DNA of 14,589 bases from Lachnospiraceae bacterium (GTDB lineage Bacteria; Bacillota_A; Clostridia; Lachnospirales; Lachnospiraceae): positions 1-14,589 of the forward strand of contig JAQUUB010000109.1 in NCBI GenBank assembly GCA_028694115.1. The letters run 5' to 3'. The notes under the pieces were generated by a model. That model had not been told where the DNA came from, ran no database searches, and saw nothing but the letters and a program-made list of their open reading frames with translations. Of the stretch, positions 1 to 6,461 are shown one piece after another. The position numbers and the translations under genes were made by a program. Position 1 is the stretch's first letter; each line of letters opens with the position of its first letter.

Positions 1-2
1 GA

Positions 3-527
3 TTGGGATTTACAGAAGAGCAGATGTTTAAGCTTGCGGTAGAGAATACCAGAAGAATGTTCCCGCCAACCGTAAAAAGTATGAACGATGTAATTAGAGA
101 TATGTTTATGAAGGATGGTATGCCAGCAGAAATTGCAGATATGATGTTTGGGGAAATGCCCCCAGAACAGACCATGTGGGTCATTAGCAATGACAGAGGA
201 ATCAATGGTGCAATTTCCATGCTCTATGAAGATCAGCTTCACAAACTTGCAGAGCAGCTAGAAACAGACCTCTATATTATGCCCTCATCTGTGCACGAAG
301 TAATTGCAGTGTCTTCATCAATGGGTGATCCAAATGAATTGGCACAGATGGTAGCTGAAATCAATATGGATCAGGTGTCAATAGATGAGAGATTATCAAA
401 TCAGGTATATCACTATGATAAAGATTTAAGAAAACTGTCGCTTGCTACAGATACTCCTAACAAGCGTTTGGATGGAATCGTGGCTGAGCCAAAGCTAATT
501 TATGACACAAAAGAACAGTCCCGATAG
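3..527 (+). CDS. DUF5688-like ICE accessory protein, 5'-truncated by the window edge
   Basis: The reading frame is open to the left edge, so the first visible codon (TTG, Leu) is probably internal and the true start lies outside the window. The 174 visible residues look soluble and acidic with no membrane segment. They resemble the C-terminal part of the DUF5688 family carried by clostridial mobile elements, in particular the motif LAVENTRRMFPPTVKSMNDV and the stretch on preferring a current score over stored values (VISNDRGINGA). The molecular function of the family is not known to me. It ends 9 bases before the next ORF and so belongs to the same operon as the RadC-like and TOPRIM genes. 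The family call is from memory of sequence pattern and is moderately sure; completeness at the 3' end is certain. Confidence 0.7.
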   Translation: MGFTEEQMFKLAVENTRRMFPPTVKSMNDVIRDMFMKDGMPAEIADMMFGEMPPEQTMWVISNDRGINGAISMLYEDQLHKLAEQLETDLYIMPSSVHEVIAVSSSMGDPNELAQMVAEINMDQVSIDERLSNQVYHYDKDLRKLSLATDTPNKRLDGIVAEPKLIYDTKEQSR

Positions 528-536
528 GAGGTAGCT

Positions 537-692
537 ATGAAACAGGAGATGACAATGAAAGAATTGGTGGCTCTTGTAAATAGCAGAGATGGTGAATTCA
601 GAATTGACATAGAATTTGGAAAGGAGCATGAAGAAGATGGAAAAGAGCAACAAGAAGCCAACGATTCCATTAACAAATCCTTTCGAGCTTGA
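537..692 (+). CDS. small 51-residue protein overlapping the RadC-like gene
   Basis: An ATG at 537 follows a near-perfect ribosome binding site (AGGAGG at 527-532) and opens a 51-codon frame to TGA at 690-692. The product begins MKQEMTMKELVALVNSRDGE and is very rich in Glu, Lys and Gln, with no cysteine and no membrane segment. The last 56 bases overlap the start of the JAB-domain gene in another frame, which suggests translational coupling. I do not recognise a family. Either it is a genuine small protein, or its N-terminal part is the remnant of a longer protein shifted out of frame. The strong ribosome binding site is the main argument that it is translated. Confidence 0.5.
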   Translation: MKQEMTMKELVALVNSRDGEFRIDIEFGKEHEEDGKEQQEANDSINKSFRA

Positions 693-1203
693 AGTGGTGT
701 CTATACGGCTTGTAAAAGATGCTCCGATATGCTCGGGGCATCCAATTACAAAGCCAGAGGATGCTGTAGATCTGGTTGGAAAATATCTCTGTGAAATGGA
801 TCGTGAAGTCCTATGCGTCATTAATTTGAAAACAGATGGAACACCAATTAATTGTAATATTGTAAGTATTGGAGCAATTGATGAAACAGTGGCACATCCA
901 AGAGAAATATTTAAGAGCAGCATACTTTGTAATGCCTCGAGAATTATGCTTGTCCACAACCATCCCAGTTCTAATCTTGAACCTTCAAAGGCAGATGTAA
1001 GGCTTACAGACAGGATGATAAAGGTCGGAGATTTAATGGGGATTCCGTTAATCGATCATGTTATTGTTGGTGGAGATAATAGTAAGTATTTTAGTCTTAG
1101 AGCTAGGAAAATGCTAAAAAGTCCGGATATTCCATTGCAGAGTAATTACAGACAACTAGACTTTGAATCACAGCTGGTTGCAGAAAAGGGAAAGAGTAGG
1201 TGA
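637..1203 (+). CDS. RadC-like JAB/JAMM domain protein
   Basis: This is a short RadC-type protein of about 188 residues. It carries the complete JAMM metal-binding signature: H107-N-H109, seven residues, S117, two residues, D120 (HNHPSSNLEPSKAD). An acidic residue upstream (E in the DETVAHPREIF stretch) completes the usual set. The helix-hairpin-helix domain found at the N-terminus of chromosomal RadC is absent, as is common for copies on ICEs and plasmids. The family fold predicts a zinc metalloprotease-like site, but the substrate is unknown and the old DNA-repair role of RadC is doubtful. I chose ATG 637 because AAGGAG at 621-626 sits 10 bases upstream; ATG 628 and TTG 616 are in frame but badly spaced. 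The stop overlaps the next gene's GTG start by 4 bases, so translation is probably coupled. Confidence 0.85.
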   Translation: MEKSNKKPTIPLTNPFELEVVSIRLVKDAPICSGHPITKPEDAVDLVGKYLCEMDREVLCVINLKTDGTPINCNIVSIGAIDETVAHPREIFKSSILCNASRIMLVHNHPSSNLEPSKADVRLTDRMIKVGDLMGIPLIDHVIVGGDNSKYFSLRARKMLKSPDIPLQSNYRQLDFESQLVAEKGKSR

Positions 1204-2171
1204 GAGGAGTGGAGCAGGATCATTTTACAGAAGAAGAGCTTACCATAGCAAAAAGTGTAGATCTTGTATCAGTGGCACAGAGTCTGGGATATACACCTAA
1301 AAGAATAGGAAAGTATTACACGTTAAAAGAGATGGATTCCATCCGGATTTATGATAGAACTCATTGGTTTCGTTGGAGCAGACAATTTGATAAAGGCGAG
1401 AATGGTGGTTCACAGCTTGACTTTCTAAGAGTATTTGCTGGAATGGATGTAAAGACGGCAGTATTTTGGCTGTTGGAGTTTTCAGGTTATCAGCGAATTT
1501 TAACTACTAAATCAGAACCTGTATTGAAGTATCAGGTGAAAGAAAAAGAACCAGAAAGAAAAAACTTTCAATTACCAGTGGCTTCGTTTGATAATTCTTA
1601 CCTGTATTCCTATCTGGGTCAAGAGAGGGGAATTAGTAAAGAAGTGATTGATTATTTTATAAGTCAAAAGATTATTTACGAAAGCAGACACTATCATAAT
1701 ATTGTTTTTCTGGGAAATGACAAGGATGGAAATACAAGATTTGCAAGTATGAGGGGAGTCTTTGACAAAGAAGGAAAACCGTTCAAGTGCGATGTTGTGG
1801 GTAATGATAAACGATTTGGATTTAATCTTAGTCACGAAAATAGTGGAAAGATAGTTGTATTTGAAGCAGCAATTGATTTGATGAGCTATGTGGATATTAC
1901 GAAAGATTATGAAAGTAATCTGATTGCACTTGGTATGTTGGCCGATGCTCCACTGGCAACCTTTTTAGAAGAACATCCACAGATTACGACAATTCGATTT
2001 TGTCTAGATAATGATGAGCCAGGAAAAAAAGCAACAGAGGAATTGTTGAAAAAGTATTATGAATTAGGCTTCGAAGTGGAAAACGTTCCTCCGCCAGCAG
2101 GATTTAAGGACTTTAATGAGTGGTTGATAGCGACAAGACTTCCAAATTTGGGGGGGCTACAAAAAGTATAG
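1200..2171 (+). CDS. DUF3991 and TOPRIM domain protein (primase-like)
   Basis: The 323-residue product has an N-terminal DUF3991-type region (about residues 15-100, including the WSRQFDKGENGGSQLDFLR stretch) and a C-terminal TOPRIM fold. The TOPRIM acidic residues are visible: E222 in VVFEAAID and the D270-N-D272 pair in CLDNDEPG. These proteins resemble the catalytic half of DnaG-type primases and are common next to mobilisation genes. A role in priming the transferred strand or in element replication is inferred, not shown. The likely start is GTG 1200, overlapping the upstream stop (GTGA); another GTG lies at 1209. The last five codons and the stop lie inside the first unit of the downstream repeat array, which is unusual. 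The C-terminus (WLIATRLPNLGGLQKV) may therefore be set by the repeat rather than by protein selection. Confidence 0.82.
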   Translation: MRGVEQDHFTEEELTIAKSVDLVSVAQSLGYTPKRIGKYYTLKEMDSIRIYDRTHWFRWSRQFDKGENGGSQLDFLRVFAGMDVKTAVFWLLEFSGYQRILTTKSEPVLKYQVKEKEPERKNFQLPVASFDNSYLYSYLGQERGISKEVIDYFISQKIIYESRHYHNIVFLGNDKDGNTRFASMRGVFDKEGKPFKCDVVGNDKRFGFNLSHENSGKIVVFEAAIDLMSYVDITKDYESNLIALGMLADAPLATFLEEHPQITTIRFCLDNDEPGKKATEELLKKYYELGFEVENVPPPAGFKDFNEWLIATRLPNLGGLQKV

Positions 2172-2366
2172 CCAAAATCAAATGATGGCTACAAAAAGTA
2201 CAGCCAGAAACGAAAATTGGCTACAAAAAGTGTAGCCACATAGAAGGGAATAGCAGGATAAAGTGTTGTTACGATATAGTATGGCTACAGAAAGTATAGC
2301 CATTTTATCAAGTTGGCTACAGAAAGTACAGCCAACAAGCAATATTGGCTACAAAAAGTGTAGCCA
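2154..2366. repeat. array of six 21-bp near-palindromic repeats on a 32-bp pitch
   Basis: Six copies of a unit of the form TGGCTAC-A(A/G)AAAGT-(A/G)(T/C)AGCCA start at 2154 (first base G instead of T), 2186, 2218, 2282, 2314 and 2346. Start-to-start distances are exactly 32, 32, 64, 32 and 32 bases. Spacers of 11 bases differ in sequence. Copies 3 and 6 are perfect inverted repeats with 7-bp arms and a 7-base centre. The other copies have one or two arm mismatches. The variants occur in the same order in both triplets (TATAGCCA, ACAGCCA, GTGTAGCC), pointing to triplet duplication. A 32-bp pitch is close to three helical turns, so bound proteins would sit on one DNA face. Iterons of a replication origin, or an operator/relaxosome accessory-site array, are the leading explanations. 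Both are inference. Confidence 0.9.
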
Positions 2367-2379
2367 TATGAAATATAGA

Positions 2380-2520
2380 AGGGGTTTCAGGGGATTTTAG
2401 CCCCTGACAAGTTGCGATAGGACGGCGACGTCGCTATTGCGTAACTTGCCGTGCTCGGGTCTGTATCCGGGTACGTGAGCCAGGGTGAAAATGCACAAAA
2501 CACAGATAAGGAGGTGCACT
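2380..2520 (+). other. oriT: candidate origin of transfer (oriT) with nested inverted repeats
   Basis: This non-coding stretch lies directly upstream of the mobilisation genes, where oriT usually sits. It holds a perfect hairpin (TCAGGGG at 2387-2393 and CCCCTGA at 2401-2407). Next is an imperfect long inverted repeat (CAAGTTGCGATAG at 2408-2420 against CTATTGCGTAACTTG at 2434-2448, with a two-base bulge and one wobble). In the centre of that repeat is the palindrome GCGACGTCGC (2425-2434). To the right, a six-base near-repeat (TCGGGT 2455-2460, CCGGGT 2467-2472) flanks CTGTAT, a plausible place for a nic site. It is markedly more GC-rich than its surroundings. The exact nick cannot be assigned from sequence alone. 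No convincing -35/-10 promoter was found here for the genes downstream. Confidence 0.6.
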
Positions 2521-2527
2521 AAAAGCA

Positions 2528-3049
2528 ATGGGAAAAGAAGTGAAACTTTTTACAGAACCAGATGAATTATTGAGTTGGTTAGCAGATAACGACATCTTGA
2601 TGAACCTTTCAAAGGAAGATGTACAGATACTTCTTAACTATATGGAAGGTCATGATTATGCAATTGGAATACAGGAAGATCATATGATACGAAAAGACCT
2701 TTCAGAAGAAGACGGAGAAGTAGTGGAGTACACAATTGATGAGGTGATTGATACAGTATGTGAATGGAATTACGAATTGATTCGTGATGCAGATGAAAAA
2801 AAACATACTCCCAAAGATTTTATAGATTTTGCCAATGAACAGAACCGTTATGAATCCTTAAAAAGAGATGAAATTCGCCTTGACCGTATGTTTGATAGAA
2901 CAATTTATGCTAAGGAGATTGAAACGCTGGCAGTAAAATTAGCGAATGAATTTATAAGTAATCTGAACCACGGCAAGGATGTGGAGAAAAGTGTTGCAGC
3001 AGTATCTGAGGAAGTCCGTCGTTATAGTACGGATAAAAGAGGAAGGTGA
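2528..3049 (+). CDS. conserved-looking hypothetical protein, first gene of the mobilisation cluster
   Basis: A 173-residue protein with no recognised domain. The N-terminal half is acidic and helical (LFTEPDELLSWLADNDIL). The middle contains EYTIDEVIDTVCEWNYELI, and the C-terminal third is basic and helical and ends YSTDKRGR. No signal peptide or membrane segment is visible. The start ATG follows AAGGAGG at 2508-2514 at somewhat wide spacing (13 bases). The stop overlaps the GTG start of mobC (GTGA), so it is likely coupled to the relaxosome genes. Lying between oriT and mobC, it may be a relaxosome accessory factor or a regulator of the array or oriT upstream. That is inferred from position only. 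Confidence 0.65.
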   Translation: MGKEVKLFTEPDELLSWLADNDILMNLSKEDVQILLNYMEGHDYAIGIQEDHMIRKDLSEEDGEVVEYTIDEVIDTVCEWNYELIRDADEKKHTPKDFIDFANEQNRYESLKRDEIRLDRMFDRTIYAKEIETLAVKLANEFISNLNHGKDVEKSVAAVSEEVRRYSTDKRGR

Positions 3050-3387
3050 CAGGCTTGGCAGATCGAATTCATTGCGTAAGAAAAACGCTGCGATTGATGC
3101 CGGCGGAAGCAGACTTGCTTTCCAATAAAGCATGTGCAGCAAATATGAAGGAAGCAGAGTATCTGAGATTACTTATCAGCCAGAAGCCAAATGATTATCC
3201 TGAAATCAGAAGATTGCTGAAAGATTTAATCAATGAGGTCAATCACATTGGAAACAATATCAACCAGATTGTTCGAAACAATAATTCAGCATTGTATACG
3301 AAAGCAGATAAAGAACGCCTGATAGCTTATATGAAAAAATTGAATGTGGCAGTGAACGAGGCGGTGATTATGATTGGCAATCAGTAA
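3046..3387 (+). CDS. mobC: MobC-family relaxosome accessory protein
   Basis: The 113-residue product matches the MobC pattern. It has a basic N-terminal region likely to form a ribbon-helix-helix DNA-binding fold (RIHCVRKTLRLMPAEADLL), then a helix with EAEYLRLLI, then the hallmark motif LINEVNHIGNNINQIVRNNN. MobC proteins bind oriT, open the strands near nic and help the relaxase. The start is GTG 3046, overlapping the upstream stop codon; TTG 3055 is an alternative that would give MADRIHC. It overlaps the relaxase gene by 14 bases, typical of a coupled mobC-relaxase pair. The position right after the upstream gene and close to the candidate oriT agrees with the call. Confidence 0.87.
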   Translation: MTGLADRIHCVRKTLRLMPAEADLLSNKACAANMKEAEYLRLLISQKPNDYPEIRRLLKDLINEVNHIGNNINQIVRNNNSALYTKADKERLIAYMKKLNVAVNEAVIMIGNQ

Positions 3388-4822
3388 GGTTATGCATATG
3401 AAGGATTCTGGTAGTGGATTTCACGGAAGGCATTTAAGACGAAGTATCAATTATATTTTGAATCCTGAAAAAACGCAGGATGGTAGATTGATTGGTGGAG
3501 TTAACTGTCAGCCAGATATGGCATTTGAGCAGATGAAGGAAACCAAACGTAAATTTGGAAAGGTAGATCAAAGACAGGGCTATCATATCGTACTTTCGTT
3601 TAAGGAAGGAGAAATCACACCAGATACAGCCTTTGAGATTACAGAAAAGTTCATAGAACAGTACCTTAGAAATCAGTATGAGGTTGTATTTTCTGTTCAT
3701 GATAATACGGATCATATTCATTCGCACATTGTATTTAACAGTGTAAGTTGTATTGACAGTAGGAAGTATCACTATAAAAAAGGAGATTGGGAAAAAGAAA
3801 TACAGCCGATTACCAATAGGCTATGTGAAGAGTATGGACTATCTATTCTTGAGATAGGTGATGAGAAAAGTGATCCGGATCGCGGCTATCAGAATTGGAG
3901 CGTCAATCGGGATGGACCTTTTGTGTGGGCAGATATGATAAAGCGTGATTTGGATGCCTGTATTTTGCAGAATAACACATTTGATGATTTCTTGGTTATG
4001 CTTAAAGATAAAGGTTATGAGTTAAAACAGGGAAAGTATCTTGCGGTTCGTCCACCTGGAATGAGTCGATTTAAAAGGTGTAAGTCGATAGGTGATGAAT
4101 ATTCAGAAGAACGTATTAGACAAAGAATTTTGGAAGAAGATATGTCATCTTATTTAAAGAAGCAGCCGATAGAAGTGAAACCGCAGATTGTAAGATGCCG
4201 TGTAAAGCGATATCGAAGAGCGAAGATGTCAGGAATGCAGAAAAGATATTATGCTAAGTTGTATCGGATTGGTATGCTTAAGAAAAAACCATATAGTCAG
4301 GTGTATCAATACAAAGATGATATTCGTAAAATGCATAAATTGCAGCAACAATACCTGTTTTTGGCAAGGCATGATGTGAAATCCAGTGTAGAACTTGCAG
4401 CGACTATTATGAATCTGACGGATAAAAGAATAGAAGTTTCCAGTGAAAAAAGTAAGATTTATCGTAGTCAGAAAAAGTTTGAAAAGTTGTTTCAAATTGC
4501 TGAGAATATGACAGCTTTAAAGGAGTGTGAAAACACATACCAGAATGGGGATAACTTCTTTGAAGAGGAGCATAAACAGTGGATAGGTCTAGAACAACAA
4601 CTTAAAAGTCTGGGATATACTTATGAGGAAACAGTGGAATTGAAGAACTATTATAGGAAGTTATGTTCGGAAATAAGTCAGAAAGAAAAGGCTGTTGTTA
4701 AGGAACTGAATATTGGAAAGTCAATTTGGAAGGATACAGTAAAGGATGAGGATACTAAGGTATTAGAGGATATCATCGAAAAAGAAAAAATAAAAGAAAC
4801 AGTGAAACAGCCAGTCCGTTAG
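3374..4822 (+). CDS. MOBP-type relaxase (MobA/VirD2 family)
   Basis: A 482-residue relaxase that would nick oriT and remain joined to the 5' end of the transferred strand through a tyrosine. The N-terminal domain has the likely catalytic Y27 in the RRSINYILNPEKTQ motif and the metal-binding histidine cluster H109, H114, H116, H118 (VHDNTDHIHSHIVFN). This is the usual set for relaxases of Tn1549-like elements. The C-terminal ~230 residues are basic, helical and coiled-coil-like, probably for contact with DNA or partners. I prefer the TTG start at 3374 (MAISKVMHMKDSG) because related relaxases start with this sequence pattern; ATG 3392 or 3398 would remove it. The gene overlaps mobC by 14 bases. 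The stop codon lies in the loop and right arm of a terminator-like hairpin. Confidence 0.9.
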   Translation: MAISKVMHMKDSGSGFHGRHLRRSINYILNPEKTQDGRLIGGVNCQPDMAFEQMKETKRKFGKVDQRQGYHIVLSFKEGEITPDTAFEITEKFIEQYLRNQYEVVFSVHDNTDHIHSHIVFNSVSCIDSRKYHYKKGDWEKEIQPITNRLCEEYGLSILEIGDEKSDPDRGYQNWSVNRDGPFVWADMIKRDLDACILQNNTFDDFLVMLKDKGYELKQGKYLAVRPPGMSRFKRCKSIGDEYSEERIRQRILEEDMSSYLKKQPIEVKPQIVRCRVKRYRRAKMSGMQKRYYAKLYRIGMLKKKPYSQVYQYKDDIRKMHKLQQQYLFLARHDVKSSVELAATIMNLTDKRIEVSSEKSKIYRSQKKFEKLFQIAENMTALKECENTYQNGDNFFEEEHKQWIGLEQQLKSLGYTYEETVELKNYYRKLCSEISQKEKAVVKELNIGKSIWKDTVKDEDTKVLEDIIEKEKIKETVKQPVR

Positions 4823-4834
4823 GCTGTTATTTTT
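4806..4834 (+). terminator. weak intrinsic terminator overlapping the relaxase stop codon
   Basis: A 7-bp perfect stem (AACAGCC at 4806-4812, GGCTGTT at 4822-4828) with a 9-base loop is followed by five T residues at 4830-4834. The relaxase stop TAG (4820-4822) is inside it. The next gene starts 24 bases further on without room for a full promoter, so this may be a partial terminator that lowers downstream expression. Confidence 0.55.
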
Positions 4835-4857
4835 ATGGAAAGAAGTAGGAGGAACGT

Positions 4858-6051
4858 ATGGAACAATCAGAAAAGACAGCAATAAATATTCATATTACCG
4901 AGTTTATACAGGGGCTGAAAAGTCTTGAGCGCTATCCTGATGAAGTATTAGCACTGGTTCAGGAAGATTTGGAGTATGGATTAAGTGAAGAACAGGTGAA
5001 ACAGTACTATAAGAAAAAATGGAGTATTGGGCAGATGAAAATCTATTCTAAGTGTCTCCGAAATGGTTATTCCGAGGAAGCAATTAAAGTCATTACTTCG
5101 GAACATCTATCAAGAAATCAGATGAGCATTGCCTTGGAATTTTATGAGAAAGGTGTCCCACTCGATAGTATCGAAGCAGTAGTTGGACAAAATGAGTTTC
5201 CAGCTGCAATGAAGAAAGCATATGAAATGGTACTTGAGCAAATGAAAGAAACAAGGATGGTGGCAGAGGATGCACCTGATTATGTTAAGAAACTAGTTGA
5301 CCAAATATCAGCCATGATTACTCATATTGAATTTCAGGAGAAAAGATATGATGCATTGGCAGAACATCTTAAGATTTTTGAATCAACAAAAAAAGATGAA
5401 GATGTCAGAGATGATCTGGTAAAACAGAATGCTCATCAAGCAACGGTAATGAATGAACAGCAGAATCAGATTATGCAGGCAAATTCTGCAATCGCAAGAT
5501 ATCGCACTGAACTTGAGCAAAAAGAAAAGGAGATGAAAAAGATGCAGGATAAGATAGAGGTTTTAGAAGAGCAGATCCAGATTATGGATCAAGGAGATTC
5601 TGATAGTAAGGCTGAATCAAAAACGGCAAATACAGTACAGCCAGAAATGGTTCTGGTGCCAGAGCCTAGCATAGAGAAGAAACAGTCAACAATCATTCCG
5701 CAAAACATTTCTGGATATGGGGTTCCGATTTACTACACGGTACCGATGGTGGATTCGTATGGAAGAGTGGTTCAGACACTTCCAATTGAACGCACGGAGA
5801 AAAAGACTAGTGGTATAACAAATTTATTTTCAAAATTGGGAATAAAGAAAAAATCCAGACAGGATATTGTAAAGTTAGTGGCAAGTGGTGATTTAGTGCC
5901 TGATCAGCTAGTGCAATTAAAGAGTGCAATTGAGCGTGGGTTAACAGAGAGTCAGCTGGTGGAACTGATCAATAACAATGTCTCTGCAGAGAAGATGAAA
6001 GAAATTATTGAGATTGCAGTTCTTGAAAATGCAATGTATGAGAAGGAGTAG
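4858..6051 (+). CDS. unknown protein with helical repeats flanking a coiled coil
   Basis: A 397-residue protein that I cannot assign to a named family. The first ~125 residues show about three copies of a roughly 30-residue helical unit of the form x-GLSEEQV...W(S)xxQMxxxxxCL (for example YGLSEEQVKQYY, NGYSEEAIKVI, KGVPLDSIEAV). Residues ~185-240 are a Gln/Glu/Lys-rich coiled coil (IARYRTELEQKEKEMKKMQD). A Pro/Tyr-containing linker follows (PQNISGYGVPIYYTVPMVDS). At the C-terminus the repeat pattern returns (RGLTESQLVELINN...). No membrane segment is seen. The ribosome binding site is excellent (TAGGAGG at 4847-4853). It sits between the relaxase and the PcfB/VirD4 pair, so a scaffolding role at the relaxosome-coupling protein interface is possible but unproven. 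Confidence 0.72.
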   Translation: MEQSEKTAINIHITEFIQGLKSLERYPDEVLALVQEDLEYGLSEEQVKQYYKKKWSIGQMKIYSKCLRNGYSEEAIKVITSEHLSRNQMSIALEFYEKGVPLDSIEAVVGQNEFPAAMKKAYEMVLEQMKETRMVAEDAPDYVKKLVDQISAMITHIEFQEKRYDALAEHLKIFESTKKDEDVRDDLVKQNAHQATVMNEQQNQIMQANSAIARYRTELEQKEKEMKKMQDKIEVLEEQIQIMDQGDSDSKAESKTANTVQPEMVLVPEPSIEKKQSTIIPQNISGYGVPIYYTVPMVDSYGRVVQTLPIERTEKKTSGITNLFSKLGIKKKSRQDIVKLVASGDLVPDQLVQLKSAIERGLTESQLVELINNNVSAEKMKEIIEIAVLENAMYEKE

Positions 6052-6056
6052 GAAGC

Positions 6057-6437
6057 ATGATAACGATAGAAGAAACAATCGAAGCAATTCATAACAGCCA
6101 TGGTGGTTTAACAGATGAAGAGATACAACTGATTGTCCAATTTGCATTCAAGACAGGTGATGTTGAATTGACTTCGAAGATGATTGAGGAATTTACAGCA
6201 GAGGGGAAAGACAGCAATGCCTTGATTCAGAAATATGAAGCTGCTTTGGATGTAAAGCCAAAATGGGTTGATCAAATTGAGAATCTCTTAGTGGCAATAG
6301 AGATGTATCGTCTGGAAGAAGAAAAAGCAGTGAATCGATTGGCTGATATATTAGGCGCATATGGTATTCATGTGTCGGCAGAGGAAATCAGGAAGTCGGA
6401 TACAGAGCAGATCAAACAGAAAGTGAAGATTTTATAA
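6057..6437 (+). CDS. hypothetical helical protein
   Basis: A 126-residue acidic, all-helical-looking protein without recognised domain, signal peptide or membrane segment. Features include GGLTDEEIQLIVQFAFKTGD near the N-terminus, a single Trp (KPKWVDQIENL), and a basic end (EQIKQKVKIL). The start ATG lies 5 bases after the previous stop and has AGGAG upstream. The unit GLTDEEIQLI faintly recalls the repeat unit in the gene just upstream (GLTESQLVEL), so the two could be distant relatives or partners. That resemblance is short and may be chance. Confidence 0.65.
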   Translation: MITIEETIEAIHNSHGGLTDEEIQLIVQFAFKTGDVELTSKMIEEFTAEGKDSNALIQKYEAALDVKPKWVDQIENLLVAIEMYRLEEEKAVNRLADILGAYGIHVSAEEIRKSDTEQIKQKVKIL

Positions 6438-6461
6438 GGAAGGAGGTAAGCTGGAGTTGTT

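Noticed and set aside
495..959. 154-codon ORF on the - strand
   Set aside because: It lies opposite the RadC-like gene, has no ribosome binding site or recognisable motif, and the + strand frame carries a full JAMM motif.
2264..2300. Promoter (TTGTTA with TATAGT or TATAGC)
   Set aside because: The hexamers are 3 or 23 bases apart, not 16-18, and the TATAGC falls inside a repeat unit.
2154..2366. Possible CRISPR array
   Set aside because: Repeats of 21 bp with constant 11-bp spacers are too short and too regular for CRISPR, the units vary, and no cas gene is present.
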